Part shown: positions 47,479-59,763 of the stretch, one piece after another
Layout of the letters: each line of letters starts with the position of its first letter
Numbering within the stretch: position 1 is the first letter of the stretch
From: Solen grandis
Lineage: Eukaryota; Mollusca; Bivalvia; Adapedonta; Solenidae
Direction of reading: 5' to 3'
Assembly: GCA_021229015.1 (NCBI GenBank)
Contig: CM037778.1
Span: forward strand, 16,809,214 to 16,873,213
Length of the DNA: 64,000 nucleotides
Notes under the pieces: model-generated
What the model saw: the letters and a program-made list of their open reading frames with translations, nothing else
Databases searched by the model: none
What the model was told of the DNA's origin: nothing
Made by a program: the position numbers and the translations under genes

Positions 47479-47714
47479 GTAGGAGATTAAATCAGAATTT
47501 TTACATGAACATGAAATTATCGCTACATGATATATATACACACTTTATTGAATTCCTAGTAAAACGAAAATTGGCTGTTATAGAATTTGGAATCTAAAGC
47601 CTGTCAATCATATATATTAATTCAATATTTTTATATCCTTAACTTCAAAAAAGTCATTCCATCACGTTATGTCAAGTTCAGTCCTATATTCAAATTACAT
47701 GGAGACAAAGTGCA

Positions 47715-47751
47715 GTGCAGGGGTATCAGTCACCTTAAGTGATAGTGCTAG
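47715..47751 (+). mobile_element. Family-3 Helitron-like 3' end
   Basis: GGGGTATCAG, hairpin TCACC-TTA-AGTGA, TAGTG, and CTAG (47748-47751) before TTTAC. Same form as the ends at 63126 and 54104. The body to its left is not resolved. Confidence 0.5.
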
Positions 47752-48234
47752 TTTACTTTATAATACAATGAATTATGATATAAATGTATATACAAAAAAA
47801 TGCCAAATGAAAAAAGAATGGGAAAGAATACTTACATTGACAAAGCCTAGGTTTCATGAACCTGAAACAGCCATCTACAAAAACCATGATTGGTTGGTCT
47901 CAGAGCTGGATATTTTAGGGAGGTTTCACTGTAAAAGTAAATTTTTATGGATTTTACTTACTCAGATTTGAGATGTGATATTTGATATATTGGGTGAATC
48001 TACTAAATTTCGCACACATATTCGGCAACCAGTATACATTTCTATACCCTACCTACAGAAATCTTGTACGTGTTGAGAAAATTGTAAAACACAAAGGTGT
48101 AATGCCTGGATTAGCCTATTTAAACCTGTTATTGACTTGACAATGATGCAAAGTATCAAATACAATATATTTCATTGTCATGTGAAAGTGAGGTAACTCG
48201 TAATTTCAGTCACTTGGATGAAGACACCTTTGTT

Positions 48235-48540
48235 GTTTGTTATACGCTGCTGAAGGCGGTCGTATATTGGCGTCATCTTCTCCGTCTGTCCGTACGTCCG
48301 TACGTCCATATCTTGTGAACGCAACTTTTCCTACATTTCTGAATGAATCTTTTCAAAACTTGGTCAATGTCATTACTATAATGGGTAGATTGTTTTTTAC
48401 AAGATTTGTGTCCCTTGAAACTTAGTCTCTGTAGCTGATTGATATTGCAGCCTTGTGAACGCAACTCCTCCTACATTTCTGAATGAATCTTTTCAAAACT
48501 TGGTCAATGTCATTACTGTAATGGGTAGATGTGCATAAAG
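48235..48540 (+). mobile_element. Family-3 Helitron-like head with two units
   Basis: The hairpin TTATACG...CGTATA at 48239-48270 is followed by (GTCC)-type words and two tandem units of about 135 bp (CTTGTGAACGCAACT, CTGAATGAATCTTTTCAAA, CTTGGTCAATGTCATTACT). The tail was not found. Confidence 0.5.
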
Positions 48541-49308
48541 AGGCGATGTATGAAGTATTTCCAAATTGGAAAGTATTTTACTTAAAGGAGAAACATTAAA
48601 TTCTATTAGATTTCCAATAATTAAATAACAAATACGTCAACATATAAAATTCTTTGGTGGTGCCCGTAGCCATGAAGTAAAAGTTTGGGATGGGCAGTAT
48701 ATATCACAGTATTTCAGCAACTGCTATATTAATTTTTACAATATAAAATGATTATATGAGTTTCAATTATCACAACATATAAGTTTCTATAAGCTAGATT
48801 AGAAAATAATTTATAGGGTGTGCGTCAATATTTTGTTACCACGGTTACTGTCTGGTGACGTATAGTTTACGTCGGGATAAAAAATATTAAAACTAGCTTC
48901 AAATCCTTAAGCTGCCCTTTTGAACCACATGAAATGAATTTAATTTACTATGCTGAATAAGAATTAACAGTTTCAGTCTACTAACTTTTTAAATATACCT
49001 TGTAATATACAATTTTGATTGTTTCTTTGTGTGCATGTGTGTGTGGGGGGGGGGGGGCTTTCAAGGCAGATTTTATTAGGTAGGGGGCCTATATCCACTG
49101 ATGGAGGTGGGGGCACAAGGACTATGAGAATAGTCCATCGTTTTTGATATTTTTAGTATGGCTTTGTCCCACCAAGAAAATATCACAAAGCGACGGCATA
49201 TTATATAGGACTAGAGAGAGAGGGGCATCTTTAGCCCTCTTGAGAGAGTGGGAGGTTATTGTTCTTCGGGAAGTATTTTTGGACTACTTGCGAATGGTCT
49301 TACTTTCA

Positions 49309-50280
49309 AGCTCACCTGATGAGCTTTTCTGATCGCCTTTCATCCGGCGTCCATCGTGCATCGTCAGCAATTTGCTTTAAACGACATCTCCTCTGAAACC
49401 GCTGGACAGAATTTAATGAAACTTAGCAGGAATGTTCCTTGGGTGAGGTTCTACAAAAGTTGTTAAAAAAAAGTTGATCCATGAAGAACTCTGGTTGCCG
49501 TGGCTACAAAAAGAAAAATAATTTGAAAACTTTAAAAATCATCTCCTTCAAAACTACTGGCCAGATTTCAAAATAATTTGGTACAGATGTTCCTTGGGTC
49601 AACCTCTCCCAGAGTTGCTAAAATTATTCCGATCCGTAAAAAAACATGGCTGCCAGGGGCAGGGCTTATTTGCCTTATATGTATATAGAGAAACCTTTAA
49701 ACAACATCTCCTCTGAAACCACTTGACAGAATTTGATTAAACTTGGCAGGGATGATCCTTGGGTCAACCTTCACAAAAGTTGCTAAAATAAACTTGATCC
49801 ATGTAGAACTCTGGTTGCCATGGCAACAAAAAGAAAAAAAAAAATGAAAACTTTAAAAATCATCTTCTTCAAAACTACTGACTAGATTTTAAAATAAATT
49901 GGTACAGATGTTCCTTGGGTCAACCTCTACCAAAGTTGCTAAAATAATTCCGATCCGTAAAAAACTTGGCCGCCAGGGGCGGGGCTTATTTGCCTTATAT
50001 GTATATAGGGAAAACTTTAATCAACATTTCCTCTGAAACCACTGGACAGAATTTGATTAAACTTGGCAGGAATGATCCTTGGGTCAACCTTCACAAAAGT
50101 TCCTAAAATAAACTTGATCCATATAGAACTCTGGTTGCCATGGCAACAAAAAGAAAAAAAAATGAAAACTTTAAAAATCATCTTCAAAACTACTGGCCAG
50201 ATTTTAAAATAAATTGGTACAGATGTTCCTTGGGTCAACCTATCTCAGGTGAGCGATTTAGGGCCATCATGGGCCTCTTG
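49309..50280 (+). mobile_element. Helitron-like element, family 2, core A, short head
   Basis: The head is shortened to AGCTCACCTGATGAGCTTTT, followed by CATCCGGCGTCCATCGTGCA. About three type-A modules follow. Tail: CTCAGGTGAGCGATTT, AGGGCCATCATGGGCCT, CTTG at 50280. Lies in intron 1 of the PARP14-like gene. Confidence 0.7.
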
Positions 50281-50310
50281 TTTTTTAATCAGTGATCAGA
50301 AAAGAAATGC

Positions 50311-50334
50311 TGAGAGAGAGAGAGAGAGAGAGAG
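50311..50334. repeat. (GA)n microsatellite
   Basis: About twelve GA units. Confidence 0.85.
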
Positions 50335-50899
50335 GTACGCTATCCTTGACGTACTGGCATTCTCCTATGTATCAGTATAGGTTGTTTTGACATGAGACGC
50401 AGAGGCCTGACAACTAGTACCAAAAATAGCATGTCGCGGCACATTGATGGGACTAACACGACTGCAGATTTTTAAACAAAACTTCCAACCATCAAGATTT
50501 ATTAACTAATCTTCGCCCAATCTTCCATGTAATCCGACCCGGAAAATCGAGTTTACTGTGAATTTCAACATCGCCATCAAATTGGCTATAGTTATGTCCC
50601 TTCATAATTAACTTACTTCCTTAATGCTTTTGAAAACATGTTTTGAAGCGACCGCTGTTGATACGAACGACAAGTTATAAAAAATCTCCATGAAAAATTT
50701 AAGGATATGCATCGGATAACTCTTACTTAGAATAAGGTATAAAAGCTATAGTCTAACACCCCTCAGTTCATCAAAAGTCATTATTTTAAAGATTTTGTAC
50801 CGATTAAGATGTTATTTTTTGTCACGGAAATGCTTCTGACATTAAATACGATCATTACAGATTATCGCCGAGTGTTACGTAATGTGTCGAAATAAGCCG

Positions 50900-51263
50900 A
50901 GTGTCCTTAGGCTTCTAAAGCCTTAAAACCTTGTAAACACCAAAGAGGCCACAGATTTGTCCCAATCTTAACATAACTTGGTCAGAATGTTTCTTTGATG
51001 AGTTCATTTTGGATTAAAAAGGTCATTCTTGGAAAATTTTGTTAACACCATATAGGCCACATTTTTGGCCTTATCTTCACAGAAATTGGTCAGAATGGTT
51101 GTATGCATAAAATCCTTGATTAGTTTGAATATTGAATATAGGTCACATGAGGTCAAAAGTAGGTCATTTGTCCAAATCCATGAAAATCCTTGTGAACACC
51201 ATAGTAGTGACATTTTGATCCAACCTTGAATGCCAGTGATTTAGGGCAATTATGACCCTCTTG
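50900..51263 (+). mobile_element. Family-2 core-D remnant with tail
   Basis: Two to three decayed core-D units (CTTGTGAACACCATAG, GGCCACATTTTTGGCC, GGTCAGAATG), then a worn tail AGGGCAATTATGACCCTCTTG ending at 51263. No head. Confidence 0.55.
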
Positions 51264-51563
51264 TTATTAAGTAGTCTTGATCAAAATTGGAGACAATCTT
51301 CTCTGCTTCACTATGATGGTCACGATCAATGAAAGTTGATATTAATCCATTGATTATTTTTGAATTTGCATTATCTTACATATCAACATTTTCAGATATA
51401 TTTTCACCATAAACAAGGATCTGGCCATTTCTTCCAAATTACATTACCAGATCATTTACCAAGCTAATTTTTATCTATAACACAATTTTAGTGTCGTAAC
51501 CGTGGCTATGAGCGCAGTCTTGATCTAAATTATATCCTTTTTACATGCTAATGAATGTTACAG

Positions 51564-52085
51564 ATCCATCACAACAGGACGAAGATGGAAGCATGGAAGG
51601 AGAGCAAGATGGCTCAGTAATGGTAGAAGTTCTGTACATGGACATAGAGATTGCACAATTCATATTCAAGAAGCATACTGATGAAATACACAAAAAGGAA
51701 GACATGGGACTTCATTTTTGTTTTGAAAATGGGAAAATTACAATTGCTGGTGACAGCAATATAAAAGTCAAGGATGGTATTTCTTTTATTGAAAAACTGG
51801 CTGAGTCTGTGAATATGACAAGTTCATTCTTCTCAGGACAGTTGGCAAAGGCATATTTTGAAACAAATTCTGTATCAAGGAAAATGGAGACATTAAAGAA
51901 TGAAGGCTTTCGTGTATGGAAGGAGGATGTAAGAAACAGTTTACATGGAACACATAGTTCTGACGATTTTAACACAGAATTCTACATTGGTTCTGCATGT
52001 TGTATGGAGGTGGATGCGATTGTCTGCCCAATTAATAAGTCTCACCGAGCATCATGTGTGGACACAGAACAACTTTTTGAGAAAG
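51564..52085 (+). CDS. PARP14-like protein, exon with KH-like module and macrodomain 1 start
   Basis: A 522-bp exon: acceptor AATGTTACAG, donor GTATTT, phase 1 on both sides, so it joins the 46828 exon in frame (split GAT codon). It opens with an acidic linker (DPSQQDEDGSMEGEQDG). One more KH-like module follows (YMDIEIAQFIFKKHTDEI ... GKITIAGDSNIKVKDGISFI). Then comes the start of a macrodomain, FYIGSACCMEVDAIVCPINK followed by SHRASCVDTEQLFEK. The canonical macrodomain D-x-I-V-N-x-A-N strand reads DAIVCPINK here, so the usual NAAN ADP-ribose-contact motif is altered and binding may be weak or lost. The domain continues in the next exon. Confidence 0.75.
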
Positions 52086-52169
52086 GTATTTATTTTTCCA
52101 CAGTGTTCTTTGGTATTTTAGTCAAAAGTAACGATTTTTGTCATGCATGCTTGCGATAATTTCCTCATG

Positions 52170-53170
52170 GTGTAAGTGTGTCAGGTTGTCTAGATTTGCT
52201 GTACATTAGTGAGTCAGGTCATCTGGATTTGCTGTTGTTCTGGATTTGCTGTACGTTAGTGCGTCAGGTCGTCTAGATTTGCTGTACATTACTGAGTCAG
52301 GTCTTCTGGATTTGCTGTGTGTTAGTGCTTCAGGTCCTCTGGATTTGCTGTACATTAGTGTGTCGGGTCATCAAGATTTGCAGTACATAAGTGAGTCAGG
52401 TCCTCTGGATTTGCTGTATGTAAGTGAGTCAGGCCGGCTGAATTTTCTGTACGTTAGTGTGTCAGGTCTTGATTTGCTGTACGTTAGTGAGTCAGGTCAT
52501 CTAGATTTGCTGTACATTAGTGAGTCAGGTCTTCTGGATTTGCTGTGTGTTAGGTCGTCTGATTTTGTTGTACGTTAGTGCATAAGGTCATCTGGATTTG
52601 CTGTATGTTATTGCGTCAGGTTATCCAGATTTGCTGTACATTAGTGAGTCAGGTCATCTGGTTTTGCTGTTTGTTAGTGCGTCAGGTCATCTGAATTTGC
52701 TGTATGTTAAAATGTCAAGTTGTCTGTATTTGCTGTGCGTTAGTACATCAGGTTATCTAGATTTGCTGTACATTAGTGAGTCAGGTCGTCTGGATTTGCT
52801 GTTTGTTAAAGTGTCAAGTTGTCTGTATTTGCTGTGCGTTAGTACATCAGGTTATCTAGTTTGCTGTAGTTAGTGCTCAGGTCATCTGATTTGCTGTACT
52901 TAGTGGTAGGTTCTGATTTGCTGATTAACCGGTCTGGATTTGCTGTGTGTTAGGTTGTCTGAATTTGCTGTACGTTAGTGCGTCAGGTCATCTAGATTTG
53001 CTGTACACATTAGTGAGTAAGGTTGTCTGGATTTGCTGTGTGTAAGTGCGTCAGGTCATCTGGATTTGCTGTACGTTAGTGTGTCAGGTCGTCTGGATTT
53101 GCAGAACATTAGTGTGTCAGGTCATCTGGATTTTCTTTTAGTGGGTCAGGTCTTCTGGAATTGCTGTGCC
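52170..53170 (+). repeat. 36-bp minisatellite, about 27 units
   Basis: Unit: TTAGTGAGTCAGGTCATC then TGGATTTGCTGTACG, mostly 36 bp with some 33-bp forms. Because the unit is a multiple of three, long open frames read LDLLYVSESGH-type repeats; these are by-products, as splice signals place the array in intron 2. Units near 52860-52930 have many single-base losses, which may be real decay or consensus errors. Confidence 0.85.
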
Positions 53171-53224
53171 TATGGACTTGCTTGTTCAAACTGTAACATT
53201 GATATGAATCATGGGATTTTCCAA

Positions 53225-53760
53225 TAACTTGGCAGTTATGTTTACCTCAATGAAGCTGAGTGTCATGCGCAAGAGTTGGGTCCCTTTAAGCTCAAAGGTC
53301 AAATTCACACATAGAGGTCAAAGGTCATTTGCTTGTCTGGACTCTATTTTAGACATGATTTGCAGGATTTTCAAATAACAAGGCAGTACTGTTAACCTAA
53401 GTGAGATGAAGAGCTGCACACAAGATTTCGGTCCCTTGTTCTTAGGTCAAAGTCAAACTTTGAGGTCAAAGGTTATGGAGCTGGATTTGCTTGTCTGGGC
53501 AATAACTTAGATGTGGATTGCAGAATTTTCAAATAAGCTTGCAGCTATGTTGACTTCAGGGAGACAAACTGTCATGAAGAAGAATTGGGTACCTAGCTCA
53601 GGTTAACTTAAAGTTCAGATATCATTTGCTTGTGGATGGCAAGATTTTCAAATGAAATGGCAGTAATTTTTGCTTTTGCTTCAATGAGATGATGTGCAAC
53701 ACTAAAGAGTTTGGTCCCTAGCTCTATGGACAAGGTGACACCCAGAGGTAAAAGATGTGC
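53225..53760 (+). repeat. GGTCAAAGGTCA-containing tandem units
   Basis: About four units of about 130-140 bp share TTTTCAAATAA, GGCAGTTATGTT, GGTCCCTTTAAGCTC-like words, AGGTCAAAGGTCA and TTGCTTGTCTGG. Likely a decayed tandem core of another hairpin-ended element. Confidence 0.5.
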
Positions 53761-54069
53761 CTTAGGCCATGGGCTCAACATGTTACCCTTGGGCATCAAG
53801 TATTTATGTTGATACATATAAATCCTTTCCATTCTATTTGAAATGTTATAGGAACCATGCTTGTCAAATCCCATCATGTTAATTCCTGTCCCGTCACGAC
53901 CTGTTATACGTTCATATGCCTTGCCCCGAGTTCTCAAAAATAAAAATGGTACTTAAGTAACTGTTGCTGATACTTACTTCATTCTTTTAATAATGACTCC
54001 AATCAGCAGATGACTTTGTCATGAAGTTTGTAAGTATAAAGACCCTTTTTTTGTGTCAAAGCAATATGA

Positions 54070-54104
54070 GGGGGCTAATTAATCAACTTTAGTGATAGTT
54101 CTAG
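54070..54104 (+). mobile_element. Family-3 Helitron-like 3' end
   Basis: GGGGGCTAATTA, hairpin ATCAA-CTT-TAGTGAT (imperfect), AGTT, CTAG (54101-54104) before TTCAG. Confidence 0.5.
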
Positions 54105-55517
54105 TTCAGACTATGCGAAAACTTTTCCTCCTTCACAGGACATTGCGACTGGTAAACACAAAATATTTACCTGTCACAGCAATTTTAATTGTTGCGACAT
54201 ATTTTTACCTGTTGCAATGTTTTAAACAGTATTTAGTAAGAACTTTTTGATATCTTGATTTTAGTCTCTTTATTGCAAGTATTTTACTTCAAACATTCTT
54301 GGCAATTTTTAGGTTTTTTCTGTTTTACATATACACTATCCTAATCAGCTGTTCAAAACTCACAAACATGTGAAAAAGTGAGACCTGCAAAATAAGTACA
54401 TACAGAGGAATAAATCCTACCCCATTACAGGAAAAAATTATTTTTGCACAATAAGATCATAAGATGCAATGCAAAAACTAAAATTCTGTAAGTTGTGTGA
54501 CCATAATGAGGAAATCAGCCGAAAAACTATCCCTGAAAGCGTCTGTTATTGTCGGGAGCTCTCTTCTTTGGTTCGTTGCTAGAACTAGCAGGCAATTTTC
54601 GACCCGGCATAGCACCATCAGAATATCAAACTTCATTGACAACAGAATCTAGATTTAATCATTTACGATAATGAATATTGAAATGATAAAAATTGAACCT
54701 GATAATCAATAAAAATGAGTATGACCTTGTTAATTGATAATGGAAAGCGAATAAAAAGAAAAATACAATCTTTCGTGAATGCATCGTCTGCCATGTTGTT
54801 GATTGTTGACCGATAAAGACAGAGTTTTCCGTATGGTTTCCTTTACGAAAGATATTAGTATATAATTTTGCGGGGAACCAATTCGAAATCGTAACTGCTT
54901 GGCCATCTCAGACAGCCGATAATTATTACATAATCGCTAAAAATAGGAAAGAAAACCGTTTTTCAAAGAAAGTGAAAGTAATATTCCGAAAATGAAACGG
55001 TGCTGTATGGATTTTTTCATCGGACATTGTGTCCAAAAATAACAGACGCTTTCGTCAGTCAAAATGGAAATATACCGGACATGTCCGACTGACCGACGGA
55101 TATTCGCATTGACTGCTAGTTCTGAGAGGATATCACATAAGTGATAATTTACAGGGGAAAATGATAAAAATACATGCTATAATTAATACAATAAAAAAAG
55201 TCCTTTCTGTGGCAGAGGTGAATCATAGGGATCATTTCTCCATTGTCTATATCTCTGTCTGTTACTTTCTGTCTGTCACAGCTTTTCCATCATGCTTCTT
55301 TCAGTAGGTGATACATGTGTTCCAAGGAACACTTCTTGTATATAATCATATGATTATATACTTATATACTTAAATATTGTACAAATGAAAATACAGGCGT
55401 TTAATCAAGTCATCTTTTATGGAAACAGCTAGTGCTTTTTAAAGGTATTGGCTTAAAGATTAGGTATCTACCATTACGTATAGCAGGTTACTCTTAATTA
55501 AGGGAGATCACCTATTT

Positions 55518-57162
55518 GGCTCACCTGAGCACGACGTGCTCATGGTGAGCTTTTGTGATCGCCTTTTGTCCGTCGTCCGTGCGTGCGTGCGTCCGTCCGT
55601 CGTCAACAATTTGCTTTAAACAACATCTCCTCATGAACCGCTGAAGGGATTTTGACCAAACTTCACAGGAATCATCCTTATGATGCCCTCTATCAAAGTT
55701 GTACAAATTATTCAGATTGGTTAAAAAAGTAGGTCACAGGAGCTAAAAATAGATTTTAAAAATGCAAACTTTGAAAATCTTCTTCTGCAAAACTGCAAGG
55801 CCTAGAGCTTAGATATTTGGTATGTAGCATCATCTTATGGGCCATTACCAAGATTGTACAAATCATAGCCCTATGGTGATAAATGCCCCCGCACCAGGGG
55901 TCACTTGTTTTACATAGAGTTATATAGGAAAATCTTTAAAAATCTTCTTCTATGAATCCATTAGCCTAGAGATTAGATATTTGGTATATAGCATCATCTT
56001 ATGGTTCATTACCAAGATTGTACAAATCATGACCCTATGGTGATAAATGCCCCCGCACCAGGGGTCACTTGTTTTACATAGAGTTATATAGGAAAATCTT
56101 TAAAAATCTTCTTCTATGAATCCATAAGGCCTAGAGATTAGATATTTGGTATATAGCATCATCTTATGGTTCATTACCAAGATTGTACAAATCATGACCC
56201 TATGGTGATAAATGCCCCCGCACCATGGGTCACTTGTTTTACATAGAGTTATATAGGAAAATCTTTAAAAATCTTCTTCTATGAATCCATAAGGCCTAGA
56301 GCTTAGATATTTGGTATGTAACATCATCTTATGGTTCATTACCAAGATTGTACAAATCATAGCCCTATGGTGATAAATGCCCCCGCACCAGGGGTCACTT
56401 GTTTTACATAGAGTTATATAGGAAAAACTTTAAAAATCTTCTTCTATGAATCCATAAGGCCTAGAGATTAGATATTTGGTATGTAGCATCATCTAATGGT
56501 TCATTACCAAGATTGTTCAAATCATGACCAGGTGATAAATGCCCCCGCACCAGGGGTCACTTGTTTAACATAGAGTTATATAGGAAAATCTTTAAAAAAA
56601 TGGTTCATTACCAAGATTGTTCAAATCATGACCCTATGGTGATAAATCCCCCGCACCAGGGGTCACTTGTTTACATAGAGTTATATAGGAAAATCTTTAA
56701 AAATCTTCTATGAATCCATAAGGCCTATAGCTTAGATTTTTGGTATGTAGTATCATCTAATGGTTCATTATCAAGATTTTCAAAATCATGACCTTATGGT
56801 GATAAATTTCCCCCGCACCAGGGGTCACTTGTTTTACATAGAGTTATATAGGAAAATCTTTAAAAAAATCTTCTACTATGAATCCATAAGGCCTATAGCT
56901 TAGATTTTTGGTATGTAGTATCATCTAATGGTTCATTATCAAGATTTTCAAAATGGTGGCCCTTTGGAGATAAATGACCCCGCACTAAGTCTTCTCCTCT
57001 GAAACCATAAGGCCCAGTGCTTATATATTTGGTGTGTAGTATTGGCAGGGCTAAAATGTTTAAGATTGAGTTATATCAGAATTCTTGTCTGTTTGAAAAC
57101 CTTGTAATCAGTTGTAGCAATGGTACTCAGGTGAGCATTTCAGGGCCATCATGGCCCTCTTG
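55518..57162 (+). mobile_element. Helitron-like element, family 2, core C, complete
   Basis: Head: GGCTCACCTGAGCACGACGT, GCTCATGGTGAGCT, then (GTCC/GTGC)n. Core C: about eight units of about 160 bp (ATGAATCCATAAGGCCTAGA, ATCATGACCCTATGGTGATA, CCGCACCAGGGGTCACTTG). Tail: CTCAGGTGAGCATTTC, AGGGCCATCATGGCCCT, CTTG at 57162. The units are highly alike, suggesting recent expansion or homogenisation. Confidence 0.8.
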
Positions 57163-57486
57163 TTTTTAAAGGCTTTACATTTTCTATTGATGATGACTTG
57201 TTTGCTGCACTGCACCTTAAAATAATATAATACATGACTTGTCTTAAATAATATGTTATACATAACTTTTCTAATGTAAATTCTAATATGGATGTAGCAT
57301 CATAACAGTGAAAGTGTATGTGTAATTTATTATAACCTCTAACCCTGTTAGGTATGGAGCTGTATAGGAATCACCTGCGGCAAGGCATCAGATGTAGTTC
57401 TAATTTCTGCATTTACTGTCTAAGGCTGCTGTCCTGTAACTGATATTGCATATTTTACTCAATCATTTTTTTCTGTTTTTAAATAG

Positions 57487-57924
57487 AGAAGATCTACCAG
57501 GATGAAATTACAAGATGTTTGAAGAAAAATCAACCAAATAGAGTTGGAGTTGCCTATTATCTCTCAAATCTAGGAGACTATGCATGTGTCAGCGTACTCA
57601 TGGTTGATGACTGGTATGGTCCAGAACATACCTTGTTGAAGAAATTGGCTTTGGTTTTAAAGCATATTCTTGACCACTGCAATTTTAAAAAGTGTAAATC
57701 GATTGCAATTCCATTGGCAATGGGAGAACGGATCCCTCCTGGGTTTGTCTGCAAGGCAGCTTATGAAGCCATCACCAATTTTTTGTCTGAACATAAGGGC
57801 ATCAATTACTTAAAAACAATTAAGCTGTGCGCTCTGGATGAGAGTAATATTGATGAAGATTTGTGGAAGACTGAAGACATGGTTCCTGCTATTGAGGGCC
57901 ATTATAGGAGGGAAGAAACTGTTG
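57487..57924 (+). CDS. PARP14-like protein, exon with the rest of macrodomain 1
   Basis: A 438-bp exon: acceptor TTTTTAAATAG, donor GTAAGG, phase 1 on both sides, in frame with 51564-52085 (split GAG codon). It encodes EKIYQDEITRCLKKNQPNRV, then YYLSNLGDYACVSVLMVDDWYG, then the helix-strand series LLKKLALVLKHILDHCNFKK, CKSIAIPLAMGERIPPGF, AYEAITNFLSEHKGINYL and LKTIKLCALDES. The IAIP-L-MGERIPPGF segment corresponds to the macrodomain strand and loop usually reading I(A/S)FPALGTG-x-G-(Y/F)P. Here the glycine-rich phosphate loop is only partly kept, so this first macrodomain may be degenerate, as in some PARP14-family repeats. Confidence 0.75.
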
Positions 57925-59533
57925 GTAAGGAAAATGTATTTTGGTAAGAAAATGTAATTCCCACTACATCAATTTGTTTGTCCCACAATTTGTATCCTTT
58001 TATTTGCTTGCAGCTGCAAGCCTTTTGATTTTCTTGGATTTGTGATTCCCTCATCATTGTTCTCGTAACATTTCTGACATGTTGCATTTGGCAGATAGCC
58101 AAGATTATTCGTTTATCACGTCATATGTGGGCTTCGCAATTTTAATGAATTGTGGGAACAACTAGTTAGAAACACAGAGAGTCGAAGTTCGATATGATTC
58201 ACTCTAGACAACTTCGAGCCTCTGTGATCAGCTGCTTGTTCTGGTACTCTGCTTTGATTTTTAACAAAATAAATACCCTCAAACCATTTATTATTATTAT
58301 TAGCTGAATTATTATATAGGCCATCACAGTTCGGTTTGTAATTTAGCAGATGTAGCAATCAACATATAACTTTTCGACAAAAAAATCTGTTTAAAAACTT
58401 TTGATGCAATCTGTTCATATATACACACAGGTATTAAACAACACTTGCAAGCATGTGCCAACAATTCTTGAAATCTATATTCAAACTTTATGGACAGTAC
58501 TTGGTTATCCTACTGGGTTCAAGACTCAAACAAAAACAGCCGGTGGTTAAGCAATGACCGGTTATAATAAACTGGGCAAGCCTTCTTTCAAAAAGGAAAT
58601 TTTATGGTGAGCTATTGTGATCACCTTTTGACCGTCGTCGGTGCGTGCATGCGTGCATCCTTGCGTCAACAGTTTCCTTTAAACAACATCTCCTCGTAAA
58701 CAGCTGAATGGATTTTGACCAAACTTCACAGGAATCATCCTTATGATGCCCTCTATCAAGATTGTTCAAATTATTTTGATTGGTTGAAAAAGTAGATCAC
58801 AGGAGCTAAAATTAGATTTTAAAAATGCAAACTTTAAAAAACCTTCTGCAAAACTGCAAGGTCTAGAGCTTAGATATTTGGTGTGTAGCATTGTTTAGTG
58901 GACCTCTACTAAGTTTGTTCAAATCATGACCCTGGGATCAAAATTGGCCCAGCCCCAGGGGTCACTTGAATTTACATAGGCTTATATAAGAAAAAAAGAA
59001 CTAGAAAAAATCTTCTCAGAAACCACAAGGCCTGGAGCTTAGATACTTTTATCATTGCCTTAAAAGCATCTACCAGGTTTGTTCAAATCATGGCCCTGGG
59101 GACAAAATTGGTCCAGCCCCAGTGGTCACTTGAATTTACATAGGCTTATATAAGGAAAAAAATAGAAAATTCTTCTTCTCAGAAACCGCAAAACCTCGAG
59201 TTATATTTGGTGTGTAGCATTGTCTAGTAGACCTCTTCCAAGTTTGTTCAAATCATGGCCCTGGGATCAAAATATACCCTGCCCCAGTGTCACTTGATTT
59301 TATGTTGACTTATATAGAGCTATGACCTTCAATATTTGGACTAAAGGTACAGTTTTTGCGTGAATTAAGATGCTATTGCTAAATATCTGCATGGATAATG
59401 TATTTAGTACAATTATGCTATGATATACCTTGAACAGGCAGTCTTTTCAGTTTAGTGACTAGGGTCAATCTGGCCAAATTGTATAATAGTTTCTTTATAT
59501 AATTACACTGACAATAACTTGCCATGTTTTCAG
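57925..59533 (+). other. Intron 3 of the PARP14-like gene
   Basis: GTAAGG to TTTTCAG, 1.6 kb. 57960-58600 shows nothing recognisable; 58604-59490 is a family-2 core-C remnant. Confidence 0.65.
58604..59490 (+). mobile_element. Family-2 core-C remnant
   Basis: Starts inside the head (ATGGTGAGCTATTGTGATCA, CCGTCGTCGGTGCGTGCATG), so the first arm of the hairpin is lost. About four core-C units follow. A worn tail-like AGTGACTAGGGTCAATCTGGCC is at about 59455-59478. Confidence 0.55.
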
Positions 59534-59586
59534 ATATTCAAGATGTAGATGTGAAGGTGGTGCAGGGCTCCTTGTTAGAACAACAG
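59534..59586 (+). CDS. PARP14-like protein, exon opening macrodomain 2
   Basis: A 53-bp exon: acceptor TGTTTTCAG, donor GTAATA. It joins the previous exon in frame (split GAT codon) and ends in phase 0. It encodes DIQDVDVKVVQGSLLEQQ, the typical first strand of a macrodomain (V-x-V-x-x-G-D/S-L/I-x-x-Q). Further exons should follow but none was recognised before 64000. Confidence 0.65.
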
Positions 59587-59763
59587 GTAATAGTGAAAAA
59601 GAAAAGCTAAATGAGTACCATTGGGTCTTGATAACAAATAAGAGCTGATATAACTTGCTACTGAATGTAAAGTGTATTTACTATTCATTTGAAATTGAAT
59701 GTCTACACACATTCAAGATTGCTGAAAACCAGTAAGTGACCTGTCAGAACAAGGTCGCTTTTT

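Larger units (their letters stand above)
47479..51563 (+). other. Intron 1 of the PARP14-like gene
   Basis: GTAGGA to TTACAG, 4.1 kb. It contains a family-3 tail (47715-47751), a family-3 head (48238), a G-rich run (49033-49056), a family-2 element (49309-50280), a (GA)n run (50311-50334) and a family-2 core-D remnant (50900-51263). Confidence 0.65.
52086..57486 (+). other. Intron 2 of the PARP14-like gene
   Basis: GTATTT to AAATAG, 5.4 kb. It holds the 36-bp minisatellite (52170-53170), about four units of a GGTCAAAGGTCA-type repeat (53225-53760), a family-3 tail (54070-54104) and a family-2 core-C element (55518-57162). 54110-55500 shows nothing recognisable. Confidence 0.65.

Noticed and set aside
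47669..47971. A 100-codon open frame downstream of the first PARP14-like exon
   Set aside because: It overlaps a family-3 element end, lies in the intron and has no recognisable domain.
52246..53227. Open frames encoding LDLLYVSESG-type repeat proteins
   Set aside because: They arise from a minisatellite with a 36-bp unit inside an intron of the PARP14-like gene; no start context or splice evidence makes them genes.
53608..53937. A 109-codon minus-strand open frame
   Set aside because: It lies in decayed tandem units within intron 2 and has no domain or splice signals.
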